Source of the DNA: Zymoseptoria tritici IPO323 | Taxonomy: Eukaryota; Ascomycota; Dothideomycetes; Mycosphaerellales; Mycosphaerellaceae | DNA length: 64,000 nucleotides | Direction: 5' to 3' | NCBI RefSeq assembly: GCF_000219625.1 | Contig: NC_018217.1 | Coordinates: 1,860,001 to 1,924,000, forward strand | Shown here: in pieces, positions 8,900-21,527 of the stretch | How positions within the stretch are numbered: the stretch's first letter is position 1 | How the letters are laid out: each line of letters begins with the position of its first letter | The notes under the pieces: generated by a model | The model's input: the letters and a program-made list of their open reading frames with translations, nothing else | What the model was told of the DNA's origin: nothing | Database searches by the model: none | Position numbers and translations under genes: made by a program

Positions 8900-11800
8900 T
8901 TTACAGAGCTATCGGCTACGCCTGCTAGTTAGCTGTAGGACGTTAACCTTCTTAACTAGCCTAGCTCGGGAGAGACTATAGAAGAAAGGGCTACCTAGGA
9001 GTACGATAACGAAGTCGCCCGCGCTACCTTCGAGTTCTTAACCCTTTAGTAGAAGATTAAGGAACTCTGTGCCGAACTAGACTATCCTACGCTAGAAGGG
9101 AACCTAAGGACGGCTACCCTCCGCTACCTTTTCTCCGAACCTAACTAGCATACTAAGACGAGGGATAACCTCCCTAAGTTAAAGGAGCTACTAGTCTTCG
9201 AGGGTAAGTCGCGTACGAGCTACGACGACTAGGTCTAAGCCCTCGAAAGAGCCTTTAGACGATACGAAGGATTCGCCGAACGCGAAGACTGCAAGGTCGA
9301 CTTTACTACTAACTATATAGGGAAGCTCTAGTAAGACTACTAGGAACGCTACGTCGACGGCCTTAACGACTATTCTAAGCTAACCTAGTTTATAATAAAA
9401 GAGGTTATGCTTAACTTAATAGGCATAGAGACTAAACAGCGCGAGAAGGCCTATAAGAAGCTGAAAAAGGTTACCCTAGGTAACCGTACGCCGGAAGAAC
9501 TCCTCGAGGAGCTAAAGACACTCTAGAAGGAGCTTAATAAAAGGGACGATAGTAAGAAGATCCTTAGGTTCTATAGCGCCCTTCTATAGATCCTTCGTAA
9601 CCGCCTCTCGAACTACCCTACTACCCTACTAAACCTAGTAGATGCTAAGGAGAGGGCTAAAAAGGCCTATTATGCTAACGAGGGCTCTAAACAAGAGGCT
9701 CGTAAGAGGTAGGCGGCTAAAAGGACGGCTAAGTAGGCGAAGAAGCGCCCTAGTAACGGCTCTGCTGCCCCGGACGGTAAGAAGGTAAGGACTAGTAATA
9801 GCGAACAGAACCCGAAGGCCCCCTCTAAGGCTACGTGCTACGGATGCTAATAGGTCGGGCATATCCGCTGCGACTGTACTAACTAGCACCTGTAGAAGGA
9901 TTCGGGGAAAGAGACGCCCCCTAAGTAGACGCTGTTGCTTAGGTAGGCTAAGTCCTCTATAATAAGGATTAGCGGCGCTCGGCTAAGCTAGGAAAGCGCC
10001 GCGCCTAGCAAGGGCGCCTAATTAGCGTCGAGTTAACGCTAAACGGCCTAGGGGAGTCTAGAAGGGTCCAGGGCCTAATTAATAGCAGCGCCTAGGATAA
10101 CTTCTGCGACTCTATGCTAGCAAAGGAAATAGGGTAGACGGTTTCCGAGCTATCTACCTAGATAAAGTACCTAACTCTAAATAGCTAGAGCCTATAGGTC
10201 TTTAGAGAAACAAGAAACTCCTACAAGGCTGTAGACACCTCTAGCAAGGCGTAGGGGTGCGTAGATACGTTTAAGGTAGGACGTATCTACGGTTTCGAAG
10301 TCGTGCTCGGCATGCCCTAGCTTAAGAAGTATAACCCGGGTGTTAACTTCGCTCTAAAGAAGGTCTTCTAGAGGCAGAAACCTTAAAAGCGTTAAGCGAT
10401 AGCGGTAGTATCCCCGGACAGGTTCTACTAGGAGTGTCTTAGTAAAGTCGAGGCAGCTCTTTACGTTATGTCGATCTAAGAGGTCGAGGATAGACTCGAA
10501 CTAGACTAGAATAGCGTCCTAACGGCGTACTCTAACTTCTCCGACGTCTTTTCGGAGGAGTTAGCTAGCAAGTTAGCACCGTATAGACCGCACGATCTTA
10601 GGATCGACCTAGTTAAGGGAGCAAAGGTCCTATTTAGCCCTATGTACGCTCTGTCGGAGGTAGAGATAGATACGATGCGTAAGCAGCTCCCTAAACATCT
10701 AAAGAGTAGCTTTATTCGCTGCTCGACATCCTCGGCGGGCGCGCTAATCCTCTTCGCGAGGAAAAAGGACAATACACTCCGCCTCTATATCGACTACCGC
10801 GGCCTAAATGCGGTTACGGTAAAGAATAGGGGGGGCCTTCCCCTAATTTCCGAGTTAATAGACTAGCTAGCTAGCGCTAGGTACTTTACGAAGATAGACC
10901 TCCGCTACGCGTACTACCGTGTCCGTATCTAGGAAGGCGACGAGTAGAAGACAGCCTTCCGGACCAGATACGGCCATTTCGAATACACCGTAATGCCCTT
11001 CGGGCTCTGCAATGCCCCCGCGGTGTTCTAAAACTTTATTAACAGCGTGTTAGTAGGGCTAATCGACGTGTCCTACGTCGTTTACCTCGACGACATCCTT
11101 ATATACTCCAAAACGGTAGGGGAGTACGAGGGCTACGTCCGGGAGGTGCTAGAACGCCTCCGGAGACATAAGTTGTACGCTAACTTGTCTAAGTGCGATT
11201 TCTATAAGGACCGCGTCGACTACCTCGGGTACGTTATTATACGTAATAGGCTAGAGATTAACCTAGAACGGGTCAGATCGGTCTAGGAATAGCTACTTCC
11301 CTAGTCGATATATAATATTAGGGTCTTTATCGGCTTCGCGAACTACTATAGGCGCTTTATTAAGGGTTTCTTACGCCTCGCTGCGGCACTTAACTACTAC
11401 ATAGAGGGGAAAAAGGCAGTAAACTAACGCAAGAAGGAACGAGCATACTTAGAGCTCGACGAGTAGGCTGTGCTTTCCTTTAACGAATTGCGGAAAAGGT
11501 TCTCGGAAGCTCCTATTCTACGCTATTTTAACCTAGAACTGCCCTATAGGGTAGAAACCGACGCCTCGGGCAAGGCAATCTTAGGCATCCTAAGCCAACT
11601 ATACGAAGACTACAGCAAAACGCAGTAGTTCCCTATATTATACTTCTTACGAAAGATGATCGCGGCAGAACGGAACTACGTTACGGAAGACGCTAAGCTG
11701 TTAGCAGTCGTAGACTCCTTTAAGCACTTTAGATAATACCTAGAGGGGGCTCGACACTAGGTCGAACTACTAACGGATTATACAAACCTACAAACTCTTA

Positions 11801-13554
11801 TAACGACTAAGACCTTGTCTAGGCGGTAGGTTAGATAGGCCGAGTAGTTGTCGTAGATCGACTTTAGGACTATTTATAGACCCGGCAAGGCTAATAGGGC
11901 GGCGGATGCGCTAAGCAGAAGGCCTAACCTAACGGATAAGGACTACTCTGGACGGTAGGCTATAGACGAAGAGTCGTCTATAAGCTTGCGGCTCTTCTAG
12001 ACGGCATTCTAACCGCATCTAGACTATAATAGACTAGTAAGGTACGTAGGGGTAGTAAAGGACGCCCTAAACCTAAAAACGCGCCTAAAACGCGCCCTCT
12101 TAAAAGATCCGACCTTTAACAGGATTAACAAGGAGAAGGACTAAGCGGAACCTACTTTCTAGGCAGATCGATAGACTAACGAGGATAGAGTCGCGTATAT
12201 AGATAGCAAGGCCTACGTACCTAAAGGAAGTATAAGACTCTAACTGCTTTAGGAATGCTACGACGACCCTATAGCAGGGCACTTCGGCTTCTCTCGGACG
12301 CTCGAACTTCTACAAAGGAGTTTCTACTAGCCTAAAATAAGGAAGTACGTTAAGGACTATACACGAACATATTAAGCGTACAGCAGGTTAAAGCTACGGC
12401 GGCACAAACCTTACGGATTGCTGTACGCAGAGCTACTATCGCTTACACTATAGGAGGATGTAACGCTAGACTTTATAACAGACCTGCTACCTAGCATACT
12501 TCTAGGCTAGGCCTACGACTTAATCCTAGTAATCGTAGACAGATGTACTAAAATAGTCTATTATGCGCTATGCAAGAAGACGATTACCGTAGCAGAGCTC
12601 GTAGAGGTATTTATAAGGGAAGTCGTACGACTCTATAGCGTACTAGCGACGATTACGTCGGATCGAGGGCCTATCCTAACCTTAAAATTCTAGAGCACGT
12701 TCTATTTCTGCCTTAGCATACGCCGAAAACTAAGCACAGCGTTCTACCCTTAAATAGACAGGCAAACAGAGCGCTAAAACTAGACGCTAGAGTAGTATCT
12801 TCGCACATACTGCAACTATAAATAGGACAACTAGGCCTCCCTACTCTCTACTGCGGAATTCTCGTATAATAACAGCGTACACTCTGTAATAGGGGTTACG
12901 CTATTCCAGGCGTACACGACACGGGACCCTCGGCGGTGCTACTAGCCTAGACTACGCTAGAATGGACGAGAAGCCCCGTTCGCCGCACAACTTGCGGACC
13001 GCGTTATCTCTAACTAGAAGAAACTGCGGGTCAGACTAGCCAAAACAAAGAAGCAAATAGCTAAGTAGGCGAACGAGCACAGGAAGGACATCGCCTTTAA
13101 CGTTAGAGACGAAGTCTACCTTAATATACACAATATTAGGTTATTAAGACCTTCGGCGAAGCTCGATTACAAATACATTAGACCTTATAAGGTAAAAGCG
13201 GTTATTAACCGCGTCGCATACACGCTCGATCTACTAGACTTACTAAAGATCTACCTAACCTTCTATGTTTCTCTGCTAGAACTATCTATCCCGGACTAGT
13301 TTAGTCGCAAACAGGATAGGATAATGCGATACGACGCAGGAGAAGACAATAAATACGAAGTCGAGGCTATTCTGGCTGAATGTGTAGACGAACTAAACAA
13401 TCGGGAGTACCTTATTAAGTAGAAAGACTACGACTAGTCCGAGAACTCCTAGGAAGCAGCAGTTAATATTAGCCCGGCAGCAATGCGGGCCTACCGGCGC
13501 AGAATAGGCTAGAAAGGACCGACTGCGCGCGGTAAATTCCAGAAAAAACGCTAA
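8900..13554 (+). pseudogene. Gag-Pol of chromovirus B (RIP-decayed)
   Basis: One long plus-strand reading frame interrupted by many TAG codons where Trp or Gln is expected. Gag (about 9050-9960) keeps FEGKSRTSYDD and a knuckle CYGC..VGHIRCDC near 9835-9880. The protease region includes VLGMPWLKKYNPG (about 10300). RT keeps [24 protein letters not shown] and YLDDILIYS (YLDD at 11083-11094). RNase H starts ETDASGKAILG (about 11560) and reads to ADALSRRPN. Integrase shows an HFGFSRTLELL zinc-binding start, a DFITDLLPS block and a TSDRGP block. The C-terminus is a chromodomain (YEVEAILAE...YLIK.KDYD.SENS.E) ending at TAA 13552-13554. Not functional. Confidence 0.85.
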
Positions 13555-13780
13555 CCCCCTTAGTTAATTTTTCAATCCTTTTTGCTTTATAACATTAGAC
13601 TTTAACATTTTTAATAATTCTAGGGATTTCATTTAGGCGTTAAGGCTTTCTATTCTGGACTATTCTAGCCTACGTTAAGCTATTCTGCGCTATTATAACT
13701 TAAAAGGGCCCTATTACTCTGCGTAATAGCGTTATCTGTTATACCCTGCATACTGCTAGAGCTAACTAGACCAAACCGGC

Positions 13781-14608
13781 TTAATTATCGCTATCCTCGT
13801 CCGAAGCGTCCTCTCTACGCTCCTAAGCGGCTGTGGTGCTTACTAAAGCCTTTAACGCCTCCCTGTTAGTCTTTCCCGTACCCCTAGCGTACGAATTAAA
13901 CCTCTCTAGGGCCTTGCTGTTACGATGCAAGGCAGTCTTGTACTTGTTAAGCTTGTCTGTTAACGACTAGACCGTAATAGCGCCCTTTAGATTAATTAGG
14001 CGGCTTCTCTTAGCCCTTAGGGTCCCGGCAGCAGCCTGCTCCTACATCCTAGCGTTAGTATAGCCTAAAATGCGCTAGAACGGTATACTTATAGCCTTCT
14101 CTATATAAGCAGCGGCCGACCTGTCCCGCTTCTTAACCTTTTGACCTGTCGTGTCCTACTCGCGGGTACCCTAGTGCAAAGTAAGACCCTCCGGGCCGCG
14201 AACGCTGTTTCTAAGCTCCCTAAGCCGCCAACTGTTAGCATACTAGTCCAAAATAAGCTAGAACAGTACATATAACTTAATCGAACTAGTAAACAGGAGC
14301 ACCTTGCTCCTTAACTTCTTCCTGTTGTCCGCGTTTACTACCGGATTAGCGTACTCTGCTTAAATCTGGGCATTAATAGTATCCTACTCGTCCTTACGGG
14401 CCGGAGGGAGCTATTTAGGGTTAGCCTGGATCTAGAAGACTCCAGAACAGTCCAGAAATATCCTACCTAGAAGCAATTGGCATTTCTGTCGTCTAGACAG
14501 CCGGCGCATTTAGCAGTAATGCCCTTAATAGGTTTCTCTGGCCCTAACTGGCACAGTTTGGTTAAGTCTTTGTTCAGCTTAATGTCTTTGATGCAATTAA
14601 AGCACGGA
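13781..14608 (-). pseudogene. Antisense accessory ORF of chromovirus B, main part
   Basis: Lies between the chromodomain and the 3' LTR but reads on the opposite strand. The segment at 14467-14608 encodes the second half of a Cys-rich domain: CFNCIKD, then LTKLC, then CAGCLDD..NANC. Downstream, with RIP stops, comes a Lys/Arg- and Leu-rich probable coiled-coil (LINLKGAIT, LERFNSYARG) and an acidic end EDASDEDSDN before TAA at 13781-13783. The N-terminus is at 34123-34200 because element C is inserted between the Pro and Cys codons of the NHNPCFNC motif. The domain resembles fungal DUF3716-type CxxC domains from memory. The equivalent ORF in element E argues that it is a real, conserved part of this family. 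Confidence 0.6.
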
Positions 14609-14882
14609 TGTGAGGGGGGAACTTCCAAAGGTTCCGATCTCCCGCGGATAGTAGCAGTGCGGACGTACGAGGTAGCATAGGGGGCAAAAAGGGCGGTAAA
14701 CTGTATAATTAGAGTAAAAGGTAGGGGGGCAAAAGAGGTAGTATTAAGTGCTCTGTACTGTTGGGCCTCGTGTGCGTGTCTAAGGTCCTTCCGGAGGTCG
14801 ATATCTTGATAATCCTCCGACCTACATACGAAGCTGAAGCTAGATACAGACCGCACGTAACAGTGCGATATTCCCTACTACA
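14609..14882 (-). repeat. 3' LTR of element C
   Basis: Direct copy of 33849-34122, with few differences, mostly transitions. Confidence 0.85.
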
Positions 14883-15176
14883 TCCGTCCCCCTCCTGTAG
14901 TGTCTGACCTAGATACTATAAGAACCTAAACTATACTATTATGCACGCTTATAGCGTAAAAACCCTCTAGATCTAGCACTAGCGTCGTCCTTTTTAACTT
15001 GTTGCTAACGTAGACTATCCCTATCCTCGGGTTTTGCACCTACTACGTATGTCTATCGCATGCATCGCATCCAAAACAAAAGAAACAAAACAAAAGAAAC
15101 AACAAAAAGAAAAAAGAACCTTAAAACAAGCGCTAGTGCAGAAAACAGCTGCTCCTTATGTCCTGTTCGCACTAAA

Positions 15177-15215
15177 TGTTTCCCAGACCCGATGCGGATT
15201 TTAGTCTAGGAAACA
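15177..15215. repeat. Hairpin repeat family, representative copy
   Basis: Imperfect palindrome of the form TGTTT(G/C)C(T/C)AGACC - short loop - GGTCTAGGAAACA. Further copies are at 18812-18850, 19156-19182, 19254-19282, 28535-28561, 32022-32049 and 32286-32324. All lie inside element C, in its 3' region, in pol and in its leader. Confidence 0.65.
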
Positions 15216-18130
15216 TTATAAACCTATTGCTAAGTACTATCCTCCTACTGCATGTCGCGTCCAGGTACACGCTTGCTATCCTTGCTAATAAGTAAGTCGG
15301 GGACTTCCTAGGGTACTGCGATATCCGTATCTCCCTGCCTAAGCAGCTTACGTTCCCTGTTATCTGCATCGTTAGGAGCGACTTTAGCTAGTAGAGGTTA
15401 GTATTTCTAGAAGTCGGTCGGGTGCTTGTCCTTAGCGTTATAGTACGATCGGTTACCGAACGTATTCCTCTCTACGTACTTAATGTCCTTATAGTTTGCC
15501 TTTACTCGAGCTACAGTCGCATCCCGCTACTTCTTAATCTATGCCCTTAGATCGATAACATTAAGGCGTATAAGCTTCTCTAGTTCGATAACGACTCTAG
15601 GGCTCTCCTACCTCTCGTAAGCAACAAGTGCAGTAGCGATGTAGTTGTTAGGTGTTAAAGACATAGCCGCAGGGAAGGCGTAAGGAATCTTGCCGTACTT
15701 GTTAATAAGCCTAGAGGGTGTCTTGTCGGGGGCGGTTAGGTCTATATAAGCTTTGCGCAGCATCTCCTAGTTACTAGCTTCGGCACATTCGAGAGAACTA
15801 TCTGCATGCATAGCTACGAACTAGGGAAGAATCGTTCGACGTTCGGTCTCTGCCTTAGTATCGACACTATGTAGCAGATGCGGAACCGTAATGCGAACAT
15901 TAAATGCCTTATAAGGAACGTGTTCCTACTTAAGCTTATAGCAATCTAGGAAGTGTTGCGGCAGCACTGTATTATTAATCTTCTGTACTGCTCCGTCTGC
16001 GCAGTTGTTAGCCCTTATCTACTAGTACTATTCCTAAAAGATCTCCTTCTCGTGCATCCTCTTAACGAGCACTATACAGTCCTTCTTGCCCTCGTCTGTT
16101 AAGGAGACTGTACCTTAAATCTGGTTAATACCGCGATTCTCCTCGACTATGCGGCTAACCGTAAGGTTAATGTGCTTAAAGGTAGTGTTGTCGCCCTTCT
16201 TAGTGCTTTTAGCGTAGTATAGGTATAACACTAGCTAATGCTTATAGTTACCTCGCAGAAGAACATATAGTAGCTAGTATAAGATGTCCTAGCGGATAAG
16301 CTGCTAGATCTAAGAGTAGCATATCGTGCGAAGCTATCTGTAGTTAGGCTAGCTATTAATTTCGCGCTAATGCTACAAGTACATGTCTATTTCCTTATTA
16401 ATAATCTTGCAAAGGGCCTTGTCCTGTCCGATCTACGCGAAGAGGGGAATGTTAAGTATGCTATTTCTCTTAAACTCGTTCTCCTAACCGGCCGTTAAGT
16501 ACATCGCTTAGCGAGCCTTATTAAAGAAGCCGTCAAAGTTGAGCTAGCCGAGTTCTCTACGTAGGACGTTATTATTAAAGCGGTACGGCCTAAGGAAGTC
16601 CGATAGTCGAGCCGGACGCGCATCCTTAAACCACATCTTATACGTCTCGGAACCTGTCTTTAGCTGGCTAAGCTTATACGTATCGTACTTAAGGGTAGTA
16701 AGTCTGAAGAGCGTGTTATTCTTTGCTATTACATTCCTAGCCTTTACCTTAATTCCGAAGTATCGAAGCAGGTCCCTCGCATAATTGTAGCATAAGAACG
16801 TGCACTCCTCCTTTAGCTTCGTACTATCCGGATACAGCAGCTGCAGGCATCGAAACAGCTAGTTTAGGGTAGCAAGACGTTGCGAAAGCGGAAGCCTCCT
16901 AAGGCTATTAATCGTAGCGATGATTTAAGGTAAGGCGTTCTTGCAGTTACAGGTCGTGTTCGTAGGTTCCGTAATAGGCATGCCGAGAGCGATCTATGTT
17001 TTAGTTACTACCTAACTTACTAAGCGAGCCCTTCCTGTAGTGCGAACAACAGGACTCGCGTAGATACTCCCTCCGAGACTAGGGCTAGAAATAGATCTGC
17101 CGGAGTAGGGTGTTTAAGGGCGGCCGGAGCTACTCTTAGAAGGGGTACTGCGCATAGGAAGACTAACGAGATTAGCTAGCTTTTCCTTAGTTTTGGACCT
17201 TGTGCTTATAGCGGGAGGTGCTTCGATCTGCTTCTAAGTGTTAGATCTAGACGCAATTTCCTTCTCCTTTCCCTTAGGCTTATAGGGCACTATCTACCTA
17301 CGACTATCTATATGCCGGTTGTACGTGTTGCGCACGATATTAATCTGCTCCTATGTAGGGCGATCGATTCCTCCTAGTTTGGCGACTGTAAAGAAGTCCT
17401 TAGTAGTATACTTAGTCCCTCTCGGATCCGAATAACCCTGTCCTACGCCCTAACTATACTAACGAATGTATTCTCGTAAAACAAGCATAGCTACTGTCGT
17501 ACCCTTATCGGACTATGTCTTGTACTTCGAAGCTAGCTTTCGAATCTCTTTTGCTATGTTCTCGGATTTGTACACATATTGCCTTAGTTCCGGGTTTGCA
17601 TCTATTACGTCCTGTCCCTATTCTTTTGTAAGGGCGTTGTAAATGCCCTTCTTGCGGTTGCGGGTCCTTCTGCTATCCGTAGCTGCCGCTACTAGCCTCG
17701 GATAAGCAGCTACAATACTGTCCTATCTAGTAATCCTCCCGGTTCCTAAGGTAATAGGGACCCGGTTTATCCGCACGAAATCCTACATGCCTACTACAAA
17801 CTCTACTGCTTTTTCTAATCCTAATTCTAAGGTATTAATAATGTCTAATACTACTCGCTCGCAGTCCGCGTCTAGCATGCTCTTAAGGAGACTCTCGAGT
17901 TTTCCTAGCTCTCTAGTGTTCTACGCAGTCGAGAAGGCTACACGCATTTCTTTATTGTTTATTAAGGGTGCGCTCTGGAGGCGAGCTAGGATGTTGTCCA
18001 TGTCGGTAGTAGTATGCGTAGTTGCGCTCGTTACTAGGGTGTGTTATATGCGCTCGGTGCGCTCGTATCGTTTCGAAGCTGTTTTTGCGCTAATGCGCTC
18101 GGTTAGTATGTGTGTTATATGCGCTCGGCG
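15180..18130 (-). pseudogene. Third ORF of element C, unknown function
   Basis: A long minus-strand frame, about 950-980 codons, with TAG stops where Trp would be expected. It lies between the integrase end and the 3' LTR. Readable blocks include PELRQYVYKSENIAKEIRKL, KYTTKDFFTVAKLGGIDRPT, NNVLRRELGQLNFDGFFNKA, ADSSLECAEASN.EMLRKAY and DKTPSRLINKYGKIPYAFPA. I see no transmembrane-rich segment of envelope type and no motif I can name. The N-terminal third is charged and low-complexity; the C-terminal two thirds look globular. It could be a captured gene or a lineage-specific retroelement protein. Confidence 0.5.
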
Positions 18131-18600
18131 CGCTTAGTGTTGTTTTGCGCTAATACGCTTGGTTAGTAAGTGTATCGAGGGGGGGGCTCGTAGAGGATGT
18201 TTAATTAGGTCGAAGGTCTGCGAGGACGTAGATAAGGTTCGTCTAGGAGGAAAAGGAGTCGTTAGGGGAGGTATAAGGAGATAGGAAAGAAAGAAGATAT
18301 AGTAGATATTATAGGGAAGTCGGAGGTGTAGAGAAGATTAAGGCTTTTAAGTAGGGCGAGCAGGCAGAAAGCGGGTCCCTTGCTTGTTCGTAAATTGTGT
18401 GTATGCTCGTACTCGTAATTATTAGAAGAGCTCGTAATTGTTAGGAAAGGCCTGTAATTGTTATATTAGTAATTGTTATATTAGTAATTGTTAGTTCGTA
18501 AATTGTGTGCGTGCTTGTGCTCGTAATTGTTAGAAGAGCTCGTAATTGTTAGGAAAGGCCTGTAATTGTTATGTTAGTAATTGTTGTATTAGTAAATATT
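18045..18600. repeat. Tandem repeats in element C
   Basis: Two arrays. At 18045-18175 a unit with TATGCGCTCGG(T/C)GCGCT and GCGCTAATGCGCTCGGTTAG occurs twice or more. At 18385-18600 a unit of about 110 bp (TTCGTAAATTGTGTG..., AGAAGAGCTCGTAATTG, GGAAAGGCCTGTAATTG) occurs twice and contains shorter GTAATTGTTA repeats. Confidence 0.7.
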
Positions 18601-19159
18601 TCGCATTAGCAGTCTCGTAATTATAGCAGAATGTGCATAATTGTCTAGAAAAAGGCAGCCTAGCCCCTAAATGTCCGAAAGGGTAACTAAGCTTCGTAAA
18701 TTGTAACTCCCTCCCCTTTAGGGTAGAGAATGTGTGTTTAGTACGCTCTAAACAATAGTGGATTAGTCGTAGCTAGCAGAGACACCTAGGCAATATCCTA
18801 TCCTTCGCAAATGTTTACTAGACCCCTTTCCCTAAATAGTCTAGCAAACAACTAGGCCTATCCGGCAGCACTAGCCTTTAAAAGATGTCCGCCGGCAGGA
18901 GGCAACAACAGCAGCTGCTCGCTTGTGATTGTGTGCGTAAATTTGCTCGTGATTGTAATTGTTCTTCGTAAATGCGCTAGTGATTGTAGTGCGGAAGAGT
19001 TTGGCGGTGTCGGTCTATTAAATAGATAGCGGCGAGGACGGAGATAATGTTATGCCGGGGGTCTTGTTATAAGCGAAAGAGCTTACTTTAACACAAGGAA
19101 ATGTGTGTGTCTCTTTGGGTAATAATAATGTTTGCCCGAGAGAGCGAGCGGAGCCTTTG

Positions 19160-19260
19160 CCAGACCACCGGTCTAGGAAACAACCATAGTGAGCCGAGAG
19201 CATCCGTCGCTATCTGGGAAACAACTATAGTAAGCCGAGAGCATCCGTCGCTATGTTTGC
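19160..19260. repeat. Short tandem repeat with CCGAGAGCATCCGTCGCTAT
   Basis: A 35-40 bp unit (AACAAC(C/T)ATAGT(G/A)AGCCGAG...) occurs twice in a row, next to two of the hairpin repeats described separately. Confidence 0.6.
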
Positions 19261-19379
19261 CAGACCCTTGGTCTAGGAAACATTTTAATGCGAATCATGG
19301 CCACACTTAGATTCTTAGGTACTATAATCGTTCTTCCGGGGACAGCGAGGATTCCCTTACCCCCTATACGATGTTCGGA

Positions 19380-21303
19380 GGTCCGGGAGCCGGTTCTCTG
19401 TACTGTTTAGCGGCAGGGTCGTCGCCCTAAGGTAATGCCGGCTCTTTATCCTCACTCTTAACACTTGCAAGCTATTTAGGGTTTAAGTCCCCGCGTGTTA
19501 GCTTTTTAAGCTTATTAACATACTTAAGGTAGTTAGTAGGGACTACCCGAAGTATGTCCCTAGACTATATGCCTTAGAGCTGTGCCTCGTCTAGCTCTGC
19601 AATCTTGTAGGTACTAGTGTCCAGGCTTATACTTATTACTCGGTAGGGCCCCTTCTATCGAAAAGACAGCTTCTTATAGGTAGACTTTCGCTTGCCTCTT
19701 TTTAATAGTACGAGCTGCCCCTTCTTAAGCGGCTTGTTGTCGATATTATAGTTTATATCCTAGTACTCCTTCTAGGCATCTTGTAGCCTACGCTACAGGG
19801 CGGTAACTTCTCTAATATCCTTCTTAGAGCAGAAGATCTGCCTTACTCGAGCGGCTAGCAAGTCTTCGGTTATACATACTATCTTCTAGTTAATCGTTTT
19901 CTAAGTGTCGTACCGTAGCTTAATAGGTAGGACAATATTAAATACATAGAAAAGACTTGCCGGTATATATCCTATAGACCTGCAAATAGTAGTGCGGTCT
20001 GCCTATAGTGCTATGTAGAAAAAGGATCTCCAGCCCTTTAGCTTGCCCTGCGTATATTTTAAGAGGACGTCTAGGATGTTAGGATGTCTACGCTCGACTA
20101 GACTGTTCGCTTTAGGGTAGTAGGCGGACATATAACTAAGGTTTATATCTATTTAAGCTAGTAGTTAAGGCATATCGCCGTAGTTCTTAGGCCCTCTATT
20201 AAAGAAGATCCGGTTACAGGCTCTAGTACGTAAAAAGACGTCTTTAAAAAGAAACTTCGCGACCTGCCTTAAGCTTATACCTTAATTCTGCCCCTTGTTT
20301 ACGATCCTTCCTTCCGGCTATCTAGAGAGAGACTCCCTAGCTATAATAATGCTTCCGGAGCTATCGACATAAACGACGTCTATATGCTACGACTCGCTAA
20401 CATAGCTGTTGTATCTTAGGTGTAGTTCCGATATACTCGCTAGTCTAGACGATTAAAGAAGATACTCGGGGCACTTTCCGACGAAATCTCGGACCTGCTT
20501 ATATAGGCCCTGCTAGTAATACCGACAAGCGATCTTTATGTAGGTTCCTTTACGCCCTCTGTAGCCGGAGGTAGGGTCCCTATAGAGGGTATAGATAATC
20601 GACTTCTGCTTAGTCTCCTTGTCGATAACTCTACATAGCGGCTTGTTAATTCTTTTCTAATACTATAGGCAGCGCTCCCTAACTAGGTAGCGAGATGCCC
20701 GTTTCTTAAAGGCATACTAGCTGTTCCTGTTTACTCCTACCGGTCGTCGAAGGGTTAGGAGGTAGTATATTATATTACGGTAGAAGTCCGAGAGGAAGCT
20801 GTTAATGCTATTCCGAACAAGTTCCTCTTCTAGATTAGGGGTAATCTCTTCGGCCTCGATACGATTCGCGTATACTGTATATAGCGTGCTGTTAATTATT
20901 TCTTCGTAGTCCTGCTTATGCTCCTTATTAATGTTATCGGACTAAGTACGCGGTCGTCGAGATAGCGCATCTGCAGCAGTGTACAGTCGGCTGGGAATAT
21001 GCTTTATATTAAAATTAAACAGTCGTATCTATAAAAGCTACCTTGTTATTACTGCGTTAGGCAAGTCGGTCGATAGTCGGTTTAATTAATAGACTAGAGT
21101 ATTTGCATCTAGCTTAAGCAGGAAGTAAATACTATAGAGATAGTGCTTTAGTTTCTTTAATGCCTTTAAAACACCGAGATACTTAAGTTTCCTAGTGTCG
21201 AACTTTCGCTCGTTCGGCTTCTAGATACCGCTTTTATACTAAGATAGGTGTCTCGTCTTATAGTTGTCGACATCTCGTTATATAAGGACTGCTCCGAACC
21301 TAT
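19380..21303 (-). pseudogene. Pol of element C, RNase H end and integrase
   Basis: Minus-strand reading with RIP stops. From the LINE insertion it reads DRFGAVLI (RNase H), KPNERKFDTRKLKYLGVLKAL, IPSRLYTAADALSRRPRT, then integrase with a DVVYVDSSGS block and an FFNRGPKNYGDMP block, ending with FR.KGPYRVISI.LDTSTYKI. It continues the frame broken at 26920. No chromodomain recognised. Confidence 0.75.
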
Positions 21304-21527
21304 CCCCGGATGTATTGTTTGTTTGTTTGTTTGTTTGTTCCATTTACGTCCTGTATGAGTCTATGACTATGTAGGACGGCTGTCTCGCGACAGCAGTCTA
21401 TCTATGTACAATCGTTGTTCTCTCGTATCTCTTGACCTTAGGGAAAGACCCGTGCCTAGGATAGTAGCACGCTAGTATCGAAGGACTTTAAAGAAAGACA
21501 AATAAGGAAAAGTAAAAGGAGTGTAGG

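Noticed and set aside
18385..18600. CRISPR-like repeats
   Set aside because: Contiguous tandem duplication in a fungal retroelement, no unique spacers.
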